This document shows, piece by piece, positions 7,602-15,381 of a stretch of DNA of 64,000 bases. Each line of letters opens with the position of its first letter. Within the stretch, counting starts at the first letter, position 1. The notes beneath the pieces were generated by a model. The model did no database searches. It had not been told where the DNA came from and saw only the letters and a list, made by a program, of their open reading frames with translations. The DNA is from Aquibacillus kalidii (GTDB lineage: Bacteria; Bacillota; Bacilli; Bacillales; Amphibacillaceae). The stretch covers positions 1 to 64,000 of the forward strand of contig NZ_JACLZI010000066.1 of assembly GCF_014280935.1 (NCBI RefSeq). The letters run 5' to 3'. A program made the translations under genes and the position numbers.

Positions 7602-9635
7602 TTATCTTATTTTTTCATAAATATCTGCCATTTTCTCCACGACATAGGCGCTGCCGTGTGGTTTATCTTCGACGTGCTCTACCATCATCGAGATTAAGAT
7701 ATCTTCTTGGCTAGGATAGCTTACGAACCATCCATTTTCTTGACCATTTTCTTCGTCCTGGGATGCTTTTAACTCAGCTGTTCCGGTTTTACCAGAGATT
7801 TCAATGCCACTGATGTTAGCTCCGCGTCCAGTACCTTTTGGATCGGTAACTACTTTTCGAAGGGCATCCTTTATGACTGCGATATTTTCTGAGCTAATCA
7901 GATCATCTTTCCAAACTTGTGATGTTTCTTCTGTGATTTCCAATGTTGGTTTGATCATACTACCATCATTTAGGAAGGGAGTATAACTAACTGCCAGATG
8001 GAGGATGTTCATTTGCATTTCTCCCTGACCATATCCAGTGTCAGCTAGTAACGTTTTGCGATCTAGCTCTCCTGATGATGATAGTGTACTTTGTTCAAGT
8101 GGATAGGTAAACGGAAATTCTTCATTGAATCCAAAGTCCTTCAATCCTTTAGCTAACGTTTCTCCACCCATTTCAACGGCTTGCTTTGCGAAATAAATAT
8201 TGTCGGAACGAATGAGTGCATCTGTTAGATCAACTGGCCCATTTGACTCGGATACACGACGAACACTGTAACCGTCCACTTTCCATGTTAATCCTTCAAT
8301 TTCGATTCCTTCGTTAGGCTTGATACTACCATTTTTCAATCCTATTGCCGCTGTGATCGGTTTAATGGTTGAACCGGGTGCAAAGGTTGCAGCAAAACGA
8401 TTAATTAACGGTTGTTTTTCATCATCTTGCAGTGCATCCCAATCTTCTTGGTTAATGCCGTACGTTAATTGATTTGGATCAAAAGCGGGACTACTAACTA
8501 AAGCTAGTGTTTCACCAGTTTTAGGGTGAATAGCGGATGCAGTTCCAGCATCACCATTAAATGACTCATAAATTGTTTTTTGTAACTCTGCATCAATGGT
8601 TAGTGTAATATTTTCCCCATGCTGAACTTCAGTTTCAGCAAGTGTTACAGGCTCTTCATCTTCTTTTTCCACTACTATTTTAAGCCCCTTATGTCCTTTT
8701 AAACGATCTTCAAAAAGTTCTTCCAGACCACGTATGCCGATCATGTCATTCGCAGAGTATCTCGTTTGGTCTAACTTTTCAAGACGTTCTGCCGTCATTT
8801 TACCGATGTAACCTACCATATGTGCGGTTGCTTTCCCATACGGATAAAGTCTACCGGTTGTATTTTGATATGTTAATGGTCCTATGTCTTCATTCAATTT
8901 AGCTGCTTCTGCTTCGGTTAGGGAAGGCATTACTTTTAGTGGAACAAAATAATTTGGTTTTACCCATGAAGCGTTCATCGCCTTATCAATTGCTTCCACA
9001 TCCATATCTAACACTTCCGCAATTTGTTGCTTTTCTTTCTCTGGATCCTCTGCAAATTGTTCAGGAACAACACCCAGTTCATAAACGACAGCATTTACGG
9101 CTAATCCATTATGATTACGATCATAGATTTCACCACGTGTTGGCTGTGTAGATTGGAAGGTGATTTCTCCACCATTTTTAATTTCTGGGAAAATTAAACC
9201 TGGATTCCATTCAACAAACCAATTTTTCTCTTCTTTTTCTTTATCTATTACTTCTTGGACTAAACGGATATTGTAGTCAAATGTTATCGGACCTGCTACA
9301 GTATCCATCGAAACGGTGATCGGAAAAGAAGCACTTGTTGCTTCTTCCTCTTCCTTGCTTTCTTTTTCCTTTTGTTCTGGAATTTCATAATCGATTTTTA
9401 AATTACTCACTTCTAAATCTTCATAAATCTTTTGATACCGATCTATGTATTCTTCTGTCGGATAGTGCTCTTTTGTAGAAGCCGAGACCATCTGATACAT
9501 CTCAGAGAACTTTTCCTCATTCCAATTACTGACATACTCCTTTAAACGGTCTTCGGGTTTTACTTCCTCTTTTGAACAGGAAGCTAAAATTGTGACGAGT
9601 ATTAGTAAAGATAGCAATTTTATTAACTTTTGCAA
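7602..9635 (-). CDS. class B penicillin-binding protein (PBP3-like D,D-transpeptidase)
   Basis: The 677-residue protein cross-links peptidoglycan outside the membrane. It begins with a lipoprotein signal (lipobox LASC, Cys20), then an NTF2-like MecA_N domain (about 28-145), a PBP dimer domain (about 155-310) and the transpeptidase. The three active-site motifs are intact: STIK with Ser422, SDN from Ser477, and KTGTA from Lys616. Architecture and length match B. subtilis PbpC (PBP3) and the MecA group, which includes low-affinity forms, but beta-lactam resistance cannot be claimed from sequence. The start is TTG, with GGGAGGT 7 nt upstream; no better ATG exists. It is transcribed alone. Confidence 0.93.
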   Translation of the reverse strand: MQKLIKLLSLLILVTILASCSKEEVKPEDRLKEYVSNWNEEKFSEMYQMVSASTKEHYPTEEYIDRYQKIYEDLEVSNLKIDYEIPEQKEKESKEEEEATSASFPITVSMDTVAGPITFDYNIRLVQEVIDKEKEEKNWFVEWNPGLIFPEIKNGGEITFQSTQPTRGEIYDRNHNGLAVNAVVYELGVVPEQFAEDPEKEKQQIAEVLDMDVEAIDKAMNASWVKPNYFVPLKVMPSLTEAEAAKLNEDIGPLTYQNTTGRLYPYGKATAHMVGYIGKMTAERLEKLDQTRYSANDMIGIRGLEELFEDRLKGHKGLKIVVEKEDEEPVTLAETEVQHGENITLTIDAELQKTIYESFNGDAGTASAIHPKTGETLALVSSPAFDPNQLTYGINQEDWDALQDDEKQPLINRFAATFAPGSTIKPITAAIGLKNGSIKPNEGIEIEGLTWKVDGYSVRRVSESNGPVDLTDALIRSDNIYFAKQAVEMGGETLAKGLKDFGFNEEFPFTYPLEQSTLSSSGELDRKTLLADTGYGQGEMQMNILHLAVSYTPFLNDGSMIKPTLEITEETSQVWKDDLISSENIAVIKDALRKVVTDPKGTGRGANISGIEISGKTGTAELKASQDEENGQENGWFVSYPSQEDILISMMVEHVEDKPHGSAYVVEKMADIYEKIR

Positions 9636-9729
9636 TGCTTTTACCTCCCTTTTATAAACACTTCATACTTACCATATTATACAATTAATAGTGGTCATAT
9701 GTTAAAAAATGGTTCCCCTTTAATAGAAA

Positions 9730-9766
9730 ATAATCAAAAGGAGCATTGGTATGACACCAACACTCC
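9730..9766 (-). terminator. intrinsic terminator of the sortase gene
   Basis: GGAGTGTTGGT and ACCAATGCTCC (minus strand) form an 11-bp stem including two G-T pairs, followed by TTTTGATTATTTT. It lies 24 bp past the stop codon. The plus-strand side also has a T-run further right, so it may act in both directions. Confidence 0.7.
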
Positions 9767-9789
9767 ATCTATTTTTTTTGTATCTTTAA

Positions 9790-10389
9790 TTATGATTTCT
9801 CTTCTACAACTGGTTTAGCGTAAATAATGTATCGTTCTGGTGCATTTCCAACATAAGAAAACGGATAGCATGTTGTTATGACTAATTCTTCATTTGGTGC
9901 AGTAGATTTTATGATAGAAGTATCATCAGCATCTACAATTTTATGATCGACCATTTCGTAGGTAAAATCTCCATATGGAAGTTTGACAACGAAAGTGTCA
10001 CCAACCTTCACATCACCTAACTTTCGAAATACAGTATCTCGGTGTCCTGAAAGAACAATTTGATCTTGTTGCATTGGGTAGGCGGAACCTTTATAGTGTC
10101 CGACTCCTTTTTCTAAATCATCAGGGTCTGTTCCTTCTACAATAGGAAGTTCTGCATCAATAGCTGGAATCTCAAGAATTCCTACAGTATCGCCCATTCC
10201 TGGGAAAAATGTTTCGGGACTTTCCTTACTAGCTTGGTCTGAATCACTATTAGCACTATCCTTACTAAGCAATTCTTTTGCTTCATCTAACGCATTCTTC
10301 TCTGCTGCTATCGTTTTTATATACTGATAGCCACCGATACTCAACAAAACGACGCCAGCAATGATAAATAAAACCGCTAACTTTTTCAT
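9790..10389 (-). CDS. class D sortase
   Basis: This 199-residue transpeptidase is anchored by one N-terminal membrane segment (residues 4-24), and its catalytic domain lies outside. The triad is visible: His116 in LSGHRDTVF, Cys174 in ITTCYPF and Arg186 in PERYIIYAKP. Class D enzymes attach LPxTG/LPNTA-type proteins to the wall; no substrate gene lies in this window. I start at the ATG at 10389; the in-frame GTG five codons upstream overlaps the GGGAG ribosome binding site. It is divergent from the c-di-GMP-controlled sinI-sinR genes. In other Bacillales, surface proteins and sortases are often tied to c-di-GMP, but that link is inference here. Confidence 0.9.
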   Translation of the reverse strand: MKKLAVLFIIAGVVLLSIGGYQYIKTIAAEKNALDEAKELLSKDSANSDSDQASKESPETFFPGMGDTVGILEIPAIDAELPIVEGTDPDDLEKGVGHYKGSAYPMQQDQIVLSGHRDTVFRKLGDVKVGDTFVVKLPYGDFTYEMVDHKIVDADDTSIIKSTAPNEELVITTCYPFSYVGNAPERYIIYAKPVVEEKS

Positions 10390-10603
10390 GCAACACGCTC
10401 CCACAACAATAATATTTCGATAATTCCATTATACTAATTTTACTAGACTGATGCACCTTTATTAAGAATTTATTCAAAAATTTATTTATTGTAAATTTAT
10501 TAAATGTTATTTAGTATAATTTTCCAAAAATAGAATCGTTTCGACAAAACAAGTCATTAACATGTTAGAAGTAAAGGTTTAAAATAAAGTTAATAAATAT
10601 TGC

Positions 10604-10690
10604 TTCTTAAGCAAAGGCAAACTTATTGAAAAATAGGGGCGCAAAGTAACAGGTCTAAGGCGATAAGGCTAAGGCGGCTGTACTATCTGA
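10604..10690 (+). promoter_or_regulatory. cyclic di-GMP-I (GEMM) riboswitch in front of sinI-sinR
   Basis: The conserved aptamer parts appear in order: GGCAAAC, a GAAA-capped stem (CTTATT/AATAGG), GGCGCAAAG, then the second helix CAGGTCTAAGG...GGCGGCTGTAC. These are the sequence blocks of Rfam GEMM-I. The aptamer ends about 23 nt before the sinI ATG, and GGGAGG lies in between. No T-run terminator is present, so I infer control of translation initiation. The direction (on or off) cannot be deduced. The rest of 10390-10603 holds the divergent promoters. Confidence 0.85.
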
Positions 10691-10712
10691 AAGGGGTTAG
10701 GGAGGAAATCTT

Positions 10713-10850
10713 ATGACAAAACTACTACATAAGAGCCTTTTAGACGACGAATGGGTAACCATGTTAGAAGAAGCAAAAGCGATAGGGCTCACGATTGAGG
10801 AAATTAGACTTTTTTTGCAAGGAAATGATAACAGAAAACTTGCACATTAA
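10713..10850 (+). CDS. sinI: SinI-like antirepressor (45 residues)
   Basis: SinI binds and disables SinR by replacing one subunit of the SinR dimer. The core here, LLDDEWVTMLEEAKAIGLTI, followed by EEIRLFLQ, matches B. subtilis SinI (LDQEWVELMVEAKEANISPEEIRKYL) at nearly all interface positions. It is shorter than the 57-residue B. subtilis protein and lacks the C-terminal tail. GGGAGG lies 7 nt before the ATG, immediately after a c-di-GMP riboswitch. sinR follows after 78 bp with its own promoter-like sequence, as in B. subtilis. Confidence 0.88.
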   Translation: MTKLLHKSLLDDEWVTMLEEAKAIGLTIEEIRLFLQGNDNRKLAH

Positions 10851-10854
10851 TTGT

Positions 10855-10903
10855 TCAATCCGCATTCTTTTTATAGAACGTTTACTATTCTATATGGTAT
10901 AAT
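10855..10903 (+). promoter_or_regulatory. probable sinR promoter with SinR-box-like inverted repeat
   Basis: TATAAT at 10898-10903 is a good -10, and the -35 is weak. Just upstream, ATTCTTT (10865-10871) and, on the other strand, GTTCTAT (revcomp at 10873-10879) each match the SinR box GTTCTYT in six of seven positions and face each other. Autoregulation by SinR is possible; this is a by-eye match. Confidence 0.4.
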
Positions 10904-10928
10904 GGCGATGGAAAGAAGGTGGATGGTC

Positions 10929-11261
10929 TTGATCGGTGAGAAAATAAAGCAACTACGGAAAGAAAAGCGCATGTCTTTATCAGAATTGGCTGAACAAGCA
11001 GGTGTAGCTAAATCTTACTTAAGTTCTATTGAACGGAACCTACAATCGAACCCATCTATTCAATTCATTGAAAAGATTGGCAAAGTACTAAACGTCTCTG
11101 TCAATGAACTCTTGATGAGTGAGAGCGATCAAGAACTAAGAAGCCAGCTGGATGAAGATTGGTTGAAACTCGCACAAGAGGCCATGAACTCAGGCGTGTC
11201 AAAACAACAATTCAAAGAATTTTTGGAATTTAATCGTTGGAGACAAAAACAGGATAGCTAA
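10929..11261 (+). CDS. sinR: SinR-type master repressor of biofilm genes
   Basis: This 110-residue DNA-binding protein has an N-terminal helix-turn-helix (about 6-60; SLSELAEQAGVAKSYLSSIE) nearly identical to that of B. subtilis SinR (111 residues). The C-terminal SinI-binding hairpin LDEDWLKLAQEAMNSGVSKQ, then FKEFLEFNRWR, mirrors LDSEWEKLVRDAMTSGVSKKQFREFLDYQKWR. SinR represses matrix operons and promotes the motile state. I start at TTG 10929, which gives MIGEKIKQLR, equal to the B. subtilis N-terminus, with GAAGGTGG 6 nt upstream. It is paired with sinI under a c-di-GMP riboswitch. Confidence 0.94.
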   Translation: MIGEKIKQLRKEKRMSLSELAEQAGVAKSYLSSIERNLQSNPSIQFIEKIGKVLNVSVNELLMSESDQELRSQLDEDWLKLAQEAMNSGVSKQQFKEFLEFNRWRQKQDS

Positions 11262-11269
11262 AAAAAATA

Positions 11270-11307
11270 AAACCAGTAAGGTTCACTAGAGCTTTACTGG
11301 TTTTTTT
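11270..11307 (+). terminator. intrinsic terminator of sinI-sinR
   Basis: AACCAGTAAG (11271-11280) pairs with CTTTACTGG (11292-11300), followed by seven T. It closes the sinI-sinR unit 9 bp after the stop codon. Confidence 0.88.
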
Positions 11308-11460
11308 CGTGAACATTTTTATAAACCTAGATTATACGTAATTGGTAAAAATCATCAAGTAGTAAACGATTACTGAAATTTAAATTTTACAAAAAATTCA
11401 AAACCCCTTCTCACAAACGAAAAAATGTAGTACTATCCTAATGGTAAATATATCCCATAC

Positions 11461-11540
11461 ATATTAGGCAAACTTTCCGAAAGGTCAGGACGCAAAGCTA
11501 AAGGGGCTCTAATAGAGGTGCCAGCCAGTTGCTTTATTAT
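11461..11540 (+). promoter_or_regulatory. cyclic di-GMP-I (GEMM) riboswitch in front of a chemoreceptor gene
   Basis: The aptamer blocks are GGCAAAC, a stem TTTCC-GAAA-GGT, CAGGACGCAAAGC, then GGGGCTCTAATAGAGGTGCC and GCCAGCCAGTTGC. This is a very close GEMM-I match, better than the copy at 10604. About 90 nt further on lies a strong terminator, so this one probably works by transcription attenuation. The 11308-11460 stretch holds only the promoter region. Confidence 0.93.
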
Positions 11541-11630
11541 TAAAAAGTTTCTATATAATAAGTTATAGGAATTTTTCTTCGTCTTAACTTAGAATTCTTT
11601 TTAACGATAGGATAGTGAAGACTTGGTTGG

Positions 11631-11683
11631 AACTAGGTAGTACCTATAGAGATTCGTTATAGGGATACCTAGTTTGTTTTTTG
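11631..11683 (+). terminator. riboswitch expression-platform terminator
   Basis: AACTAGGTA...CCTATA pairs with TATAGG...TACCTAGTT to give a stem of about 16 bp with one small internal loop, followed by TTGTTTTTTG. It stands between the second c-di-GMP aptamer and the chemoreceptor start codon, where read-through would decide expression. Confidence 0.85.
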
Positions 11684-11745
11684 TGACGAGCTAACCCTTA
11701 TGTGAAATAGGTTGATTGGGATAAAAAAAGAGGGAGACAGCCAGC

Positions 11746-13437
11746 ATGAAATTTACTATCAAGCAAAAACTTATCGGTAGTTTTGTTATTGTTTCACTTA
11801 TATTCGGTATTGCATCATTCCTGTCCTATACCAGTATGAAGGATACGAATGAAACCTATGATTATTTAATTGATACAGTTGCAGAATTAAGGTCCATTTC
11901 TCAATCGATTGAAATGGAAAATGCTAAACAAGTTGGGTTTTACCGAGCGTTTATGTTATATGAGGATGAAACTTATTTACAGAAGTTAAATCAGTCTAGT
12001 GAAAATATAAAAGGTTTAATTGAACAAGGTAGAAAATTATCTACTTTAGAAGAAACAGTCGAACGCTTAGATGAAATACTGTATTCAAATCAGGATTTCA
12101 ATAAAGCGGCAAATGAGATTGCTAATTCTGTATCTCTAGATAAACAAGCCGCATTAGATAGAGGAATAAAGGAAATTGTACCATTAACGAATAGTTTAGA
12201 TATTGAGACAAAATCTTTCCAGAAATGGTTGACTACGGATATTTTAGAAAAGAAGAAAGAAGAAACGGATAAACTTTCAAAAGCAAGCTTATTTACAGTA
12301 TTAATTGTTAGCATAGTCGCAGCCTTAATCGCAATAGCTAGTGGATTCGTTATTTCTGTCTTTATCTCGCGTCCGATTGTGAAGCTTGGCAATTTAGCGA
12401 AGCAAGTGGCGGCGGGAGACTTACGTGTAGAGAAGTTGAAACTGAAAAGTAAAGATGAAGTCTATTATTTAAATGAATCCTTCCAACAGATGACCAAAAA
12501 TCTAAGAGAGATGATCGGTGGAATAGCAGATAACTCTGACCAAGTCGCAGCATCTGCGGAGCAATTAAATGCAAGTTCAGGGCAATCAAGCAAGGCTGCA
12601 GAAATAGTTGCTTCATCCATTCAAGAAGTGGCAAGCAGTGCAGAAGAAAGTACATCTAAATTAGAATCAAACTCAAAAGCTTTACAAGAAATCCAGCAAG
12701 GAATCACGATGATCTCAAGTAATTCAGCGCGAGTATCTGAGTTATCTAAGGAAACTACTAAGGAAGCTGAAGAAGGCGATCAATTCGTTAATGACAATTT
12801 AAAACAAATGCGATTTATTCGTGAATCGGTTCAACGTTCCAACGAGGTGATTGGAACCCTTTCTGATCGTTCCAATGAGATTGGTAACATCTTAAATGTT
12901 ATTAATGATATCGCTGAACAAACAAACCTACTTGCATTAAACGCAGCGATTGAAGCTGCTCGTGCTGGTGAACATGGGAAAGGATTTGCGGTTGTTGCAG
13001 ATGAAGTTCGTAAATTAGCAGAACAATCTCAGGATTCAACCAAATCTATTGCTAAACTAGTAGCTGATATTCAAAAGGATACTAGTGAGTCTGTGTCGAT
13101 GATGAGTGAAGTGATGAAAAACGCAGAAAATGGTGTACAAGTTTCCGAACAAACATCAGACAAATTTAGTAGAATCCTAAGTGGAACAAAAGATATTGCA
13201 CCTAAAATTGAAGAAGTAACAGCAACTGTTCAGCAAATTTTGGCGAGCATCGAGGAAGTATCAACATCTGCAAAAGAAGTAGCAGAGCTATCTCAAACGA
13301 ATGCAGCAAATTCTGAAGAAGTAGCAGCATCTACAGAAGAACAACTAGCTTCCATGCAAGAAATCAGTGCATCCTCTGATGCCCTAGCTTCTATGGCGGA
13401 AGATTTAAAGACTATTGTTAACCGATTTAAGTATTGA
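11746..13437 (+). CDS. methyl-accepting chemotaxis protein
   Basis: This 563-residue chemoreceptor is a membrane protein with TM1 at about 10-30, an external four-helix-bundle-type sensor region (31-182), TM2 at about 183-208, a HAMP domain (about 209-262) and a long cytoplasmic signalling hairpin. The kinase-contact tip [20 protein letters not shown] starts at residue 388. The ligand is unknown. AGGGAGACAGCC precedes the ATG. Its leader contains a c-di-GMP riboswitch and a terminator, so receptor level should follow the second messenger that governs the motile-sessile switch. No sigma-D promoter was found. Confidence 0.95.
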   Translation: MKFTIKQKLIGSFVIVSLIFGIASFLSYTSMKDTNETYDYLIDTVAELRSISQSIEMENAKQVGFYRAFMLYEDETYLQKLNQSSENIKGLIEQGRKLSTLEETVERLDEILYSNQDFNKAANEIANSVSLDKQAALDRGIKEIVPLTNSLDIETKSFQKWLTTDILEKKKEETDKLSKASLFTVLIVSIVAALIAIASGFVISVFISRPIVKLGNLAKQVAAGDLRVEKLKLKSKDEVYYLNESFQQMTKNLREMIGGIADNSDQVAASAEQLNASSGQSSKAAEIVASSIQEVASSAEESTSKLESNSKALQEIQQGITMISSNSARVSELSKETTKEAEEGDQFVNDNLKQMRFIRESVQRSNEVIGTLSDRSNEIGNILNVINDIAEQTNLLALNAAIEAARAGEHGKGFAVVADEVRKLAEQSQDSTKSIAKLVADIQKDTSESVSMMSEVMKNAENGVQVSEQTSDKFSRILSGTKDIAPKIEEVTATVQQILASIEEVSTSAKEVAELSQTNAANSEEVAASTEEQLASMQEISASSDALASMAEDLKTIVNRFKY

Positions 13438-13448
13438 TATATGTGTAA

Positions 13449-13485
13449 GGAGTAGTATCTATTAGGATACTGCTCTTTTCTTTTG
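13449..13485 (+). terminator. intrinsic terminator of the chemoreceptor gene
   Basis: GAGTAGTATC and GATACTGCTC form a 10-bp stem with one G-T pair and a 5-nt loop, followed by TTTTCTTTT. Confidence 0.85.
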
Positions 13486-13521
13486 CCTGGAGTGTTTGAT
13501 TAGATGGGGGATGCTGAGTTT

Positions 13522-13632
13522 GACGCAAATATTTATTATCTGGCGCATTAAATGATTAGATTGACTCATATCTCAGCGAGACTGACGCATTTGATGGCTG
13601 AGGTGACGCATTCTATTAGTGGATCGACGCAT
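13522..13632. repeat. phased GACGCAT word array (reverse of ATGCGTC), period 21 bp
   Basis: GACGCAT or a one-base variant (GACGCAA, GGCGCAT, GACTCAT) starts at 13522, 13542, 13563, 13584, 13605 and 13626. The steps are 20, 21, 21, 21 and 21 bp, and the spacers are unrelated. The word is the reverse complement of the one at 7259-7532, so this is the same family in the other orientation. It lies between the chemoreceptor terminator and the vanZ-type gene. Confidence 0.9.
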
Positions 13633-13732
13633 ATTCAAAATTTGTAGCTTGAAACTTTCACCTATCGACAAATAATCAGTTTGTAATAGTATAATAGTTA
13701 AATCACAGATATTTTATTAATAGGAGGAAACT

Positions 13733-14239
13733 ATGAAAAAGTGGCTATATTGGATCTTTCCACTCAGTTGGATGGGAGTTATATTTTATTCTTCTGCCCA
13801 ACCTTATCAAAAGCAGGATATTAAACCATTCCTCTCCGATAATATCGATCTTTCTTTTTTAGAGCCATTGATACAGACGATTGTATTTAGTTATCATCAG
13901 CAAGAAGTTAGTGTTGCGAATTTAGGTATAAATGGATTTGTCGAATTTTTCGTCCGTAAGGGAGCACATGTAACAGTATTTTTATTGTTATTTCTGCTTT
14001 TTTATTTGGCAATAATAAAGACAACCAACTTAAGTGTAGGGAAAACGATAGGTACTGCATTCTTTGCTTCTGTTTTATATGCGAGTTTTGATGAAATTCA
14101 CCAAGGATTCACACCGAATCGAACTCCGTATATTGGTGATGTAATATTGGACAGTGTTGGGGCAATACTTGGAATTGGATTATTATTAATCGGGATTGCG
14201 TGTTACAAGCGATCAAAACCAAGGAAAGAAGCTCGATAG
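13733..14239 (+). CDS. VanZ-family membrane protein
   Basis: The 168-residue protein has about four hydrophobic helices and the VanZ family signature: an RKGAHVTVFLLLFLL helix (around 82-96) and the loop DEIHQGFTPNRTPYIGD (about 121-137) with its conserved acidic and His residues. VanZ itself gives low-level teicoplanin resistance; most Bacillaceae members have no assigned role, and nothing here points to glycopeptide resistance. AGGAGGAAACT precedes the ATG. It may be co-transcribed with the small gene at 14313. Confidence 0.88.
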   Translation: MKKWLYWIFPLSWMGVIFYSSAQPYQKQDIKPFLSDNIDLSFLEPLIQTIVFSYHQQEVSVANLGINGFVEFFVRKGAHVTVFLLLFLLFYLAIIKTTNLSVGKTIGTAFFASVLYASFDEIHQGFTPNRTPYIGDVILDSVGAILGIGLLLIGIACYKRSKPRKEAR

Positions 14240-14312
14240 GTGTTGCTTGTAACCAGAGAAAAGCTATCCTCATATGATGATAGTGGTCTAACAGTTTAGG
14301 CGATGGGGTGAT

Positions 14313-14468
14313 ATGGTGACAGAGCAGGATTTGTACAAAAATATCCTAAGCAAAGTAATCAATCAGACTGAGCAACTACAATTTAAAAATACACGAGAGA
14401 TCGTACAGCATTTAGTAGACGAATTACATGATAACCAGTTACCTAGTAATAGGGAATATCTTAACTAA
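14313..14468 (+). CDS. small protein of unknown function (51 residues)
   Basis: I do not recognise this one. The frame encodes a short, charged, probably all-helical protein (EQDLYKNILSKVINQTEQLQ is followed by FKNTREIVQHLVDEL). GGGGTG lies just before the ATG, and the GTG one codon later would have better spacing. It lies 73 bp behind the VanZ-type gene and is followed at once by a 13-bp-stem terminator, which supports a real gene end. Confidence 0.6.
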   Translation: MVTEQDLYKNILSKVINQTEQLQFKNTREIVQHLVDELHDNQLPSNREYLN

Positions 14469-14475
14469 AGAGAAA

Positions 14476-14511
14476 GAGGTTGATCAAAATAAATTTGGTC
14501 AACCTCATTTG
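14476..14511. terminator. intrinsic terminator
   Basis: GAGGTTGATCAAA and TTTGGTCAACCTC form a 13-bp stem with one G-T pair and a 5-nt loop, followed by ATTTG on the right. It closes the vanZ-type/small-gene unit and may also stop minus-strand transcripts from yvyE. Confidence 0.75.
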
Positions 14512-14587
14512 TAATATTAAGAGATTGGTGCTTTTGATTTAAGTGTCGAGTTTTTTCATTTCCTGGGAAATATTTTGTCATATGACA

Positions 14588-15223
14588 TTATTCCACATCT
14601 ATTTCCAGATATTTCGTGCCACCTTCATTTATTTCTGCCTGATCACTAGTTAAGTCAACGATCCAATTACAAAAGGCTTCTTCTTCCCCTTCAATAACAA
14701 AAACTTTTAAATGTACCTTTTCTAAATAGTCGATATTTTCTAAAATATAAGTGGCATTTCGTAATTCGTTTTCTACTTTTCCAAGTAATGTGTAATCTAC
14801 GGAGACGATAAATTCTTTCATAAGCTGTCGTTTAACGACACCAGTTGTATTAATTGCTAGAGAAGTTGTACTTGAATAGGCACGAATCAGTCCACCAGCT
14901 CCAAGCTTTATACCACCGAAATATCTGGTAATAACAATAGCAGTATCTTTCAACTCTTGTTTTTTTAGTACTTCCAATATCGGGACACCAGCCGTTCCGC
15001 TAGGCTCACCATCATCATTAGCCTTTTGAATGTGATCGTGTTCTCCTATCATATATGCTGAACAATTATGTGTGGCATCACGATGCTTTTTCTTTATGTC
15101 ATTAATAAAAGCCTGTGCCTCTTCCTCAGATTCCACTCGTTTTACATAACCGATAAATCTTGATTTTTGAATGATTTGTTCATCAGAACCTGCTTTTTTA
15201 ACTGTAAAATACTGATTTAACAT
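14588..15223 (-). CDS. yvyE: YigZ/IMPACT family protein
   Basis: The 211-residue cytoplasmic protein has an N-terminal UPF0029 (IMPACT) domain containing KSRFIGYVKRV, the signature DDGEPSGTAGVPILE (around 72-86) and TRYFGGIKLGAGGLIRAYS (around 98-116), then a small ferredoxin-like C-terminal domain. The biochemical role of the bacterial proteins is unsettled. In B. subtilis the orthologue yvyE is likewise divergent from degS. GGAGGTTAG lies 10 nt before the ATG. Confidence 0.93.
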   Translation of the reverse strand: MLNQYFTVKKAGSDEQIIQKSRFIGYVKRVESEEEAQAFINDIKKKHRDATHNCSAYMIGEHDHIQKANDDGEPSGTAGVPILEVLKKQELKDTAIVITRYFGGIKLGAGGLIRAYSSTTSLAINTTGVVKRQLMKEFIVSVDYTLLGKVENELRNATYILENIDYLEKVHLKVFVIEGEEEAFCNWIVDLTSDQAEINEGGTKYLEIDVE

Positions 15224-15381
15224 AGTGAGACTAACCTCCTATTCTTCATTATATAGAGTACCATTATGTGCAGCAAATGTATTATAATAAGACTATTATA
15301 GTAGAATAAATATGATTACCCCCTTAACGGCAAAAGATAATGCGAATTTCTGTAAATATAGTGTGGATGGGTGGCGGAATT

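Noticed and set aside
7526-7714. Plus-strand 62-codon frame
   Set aside because: It starts in the word array, crosses the terminator and continues antisense to the penicillin-binding protein gene.
13733-14239. Glycopeptide-resistance gene vanZ
   Set aside because: Only the broad VanZ family is supported; no vanA-, vanH- or vanX-type partners are nearby, so no resistance claim is made.
15340-15381. Fourteen-codon N-terminal extension of DegS
   Set aside because: The TTG at 15382 has the better ribosome binding site and puts the active His at 188, one off the B. subtilis position.
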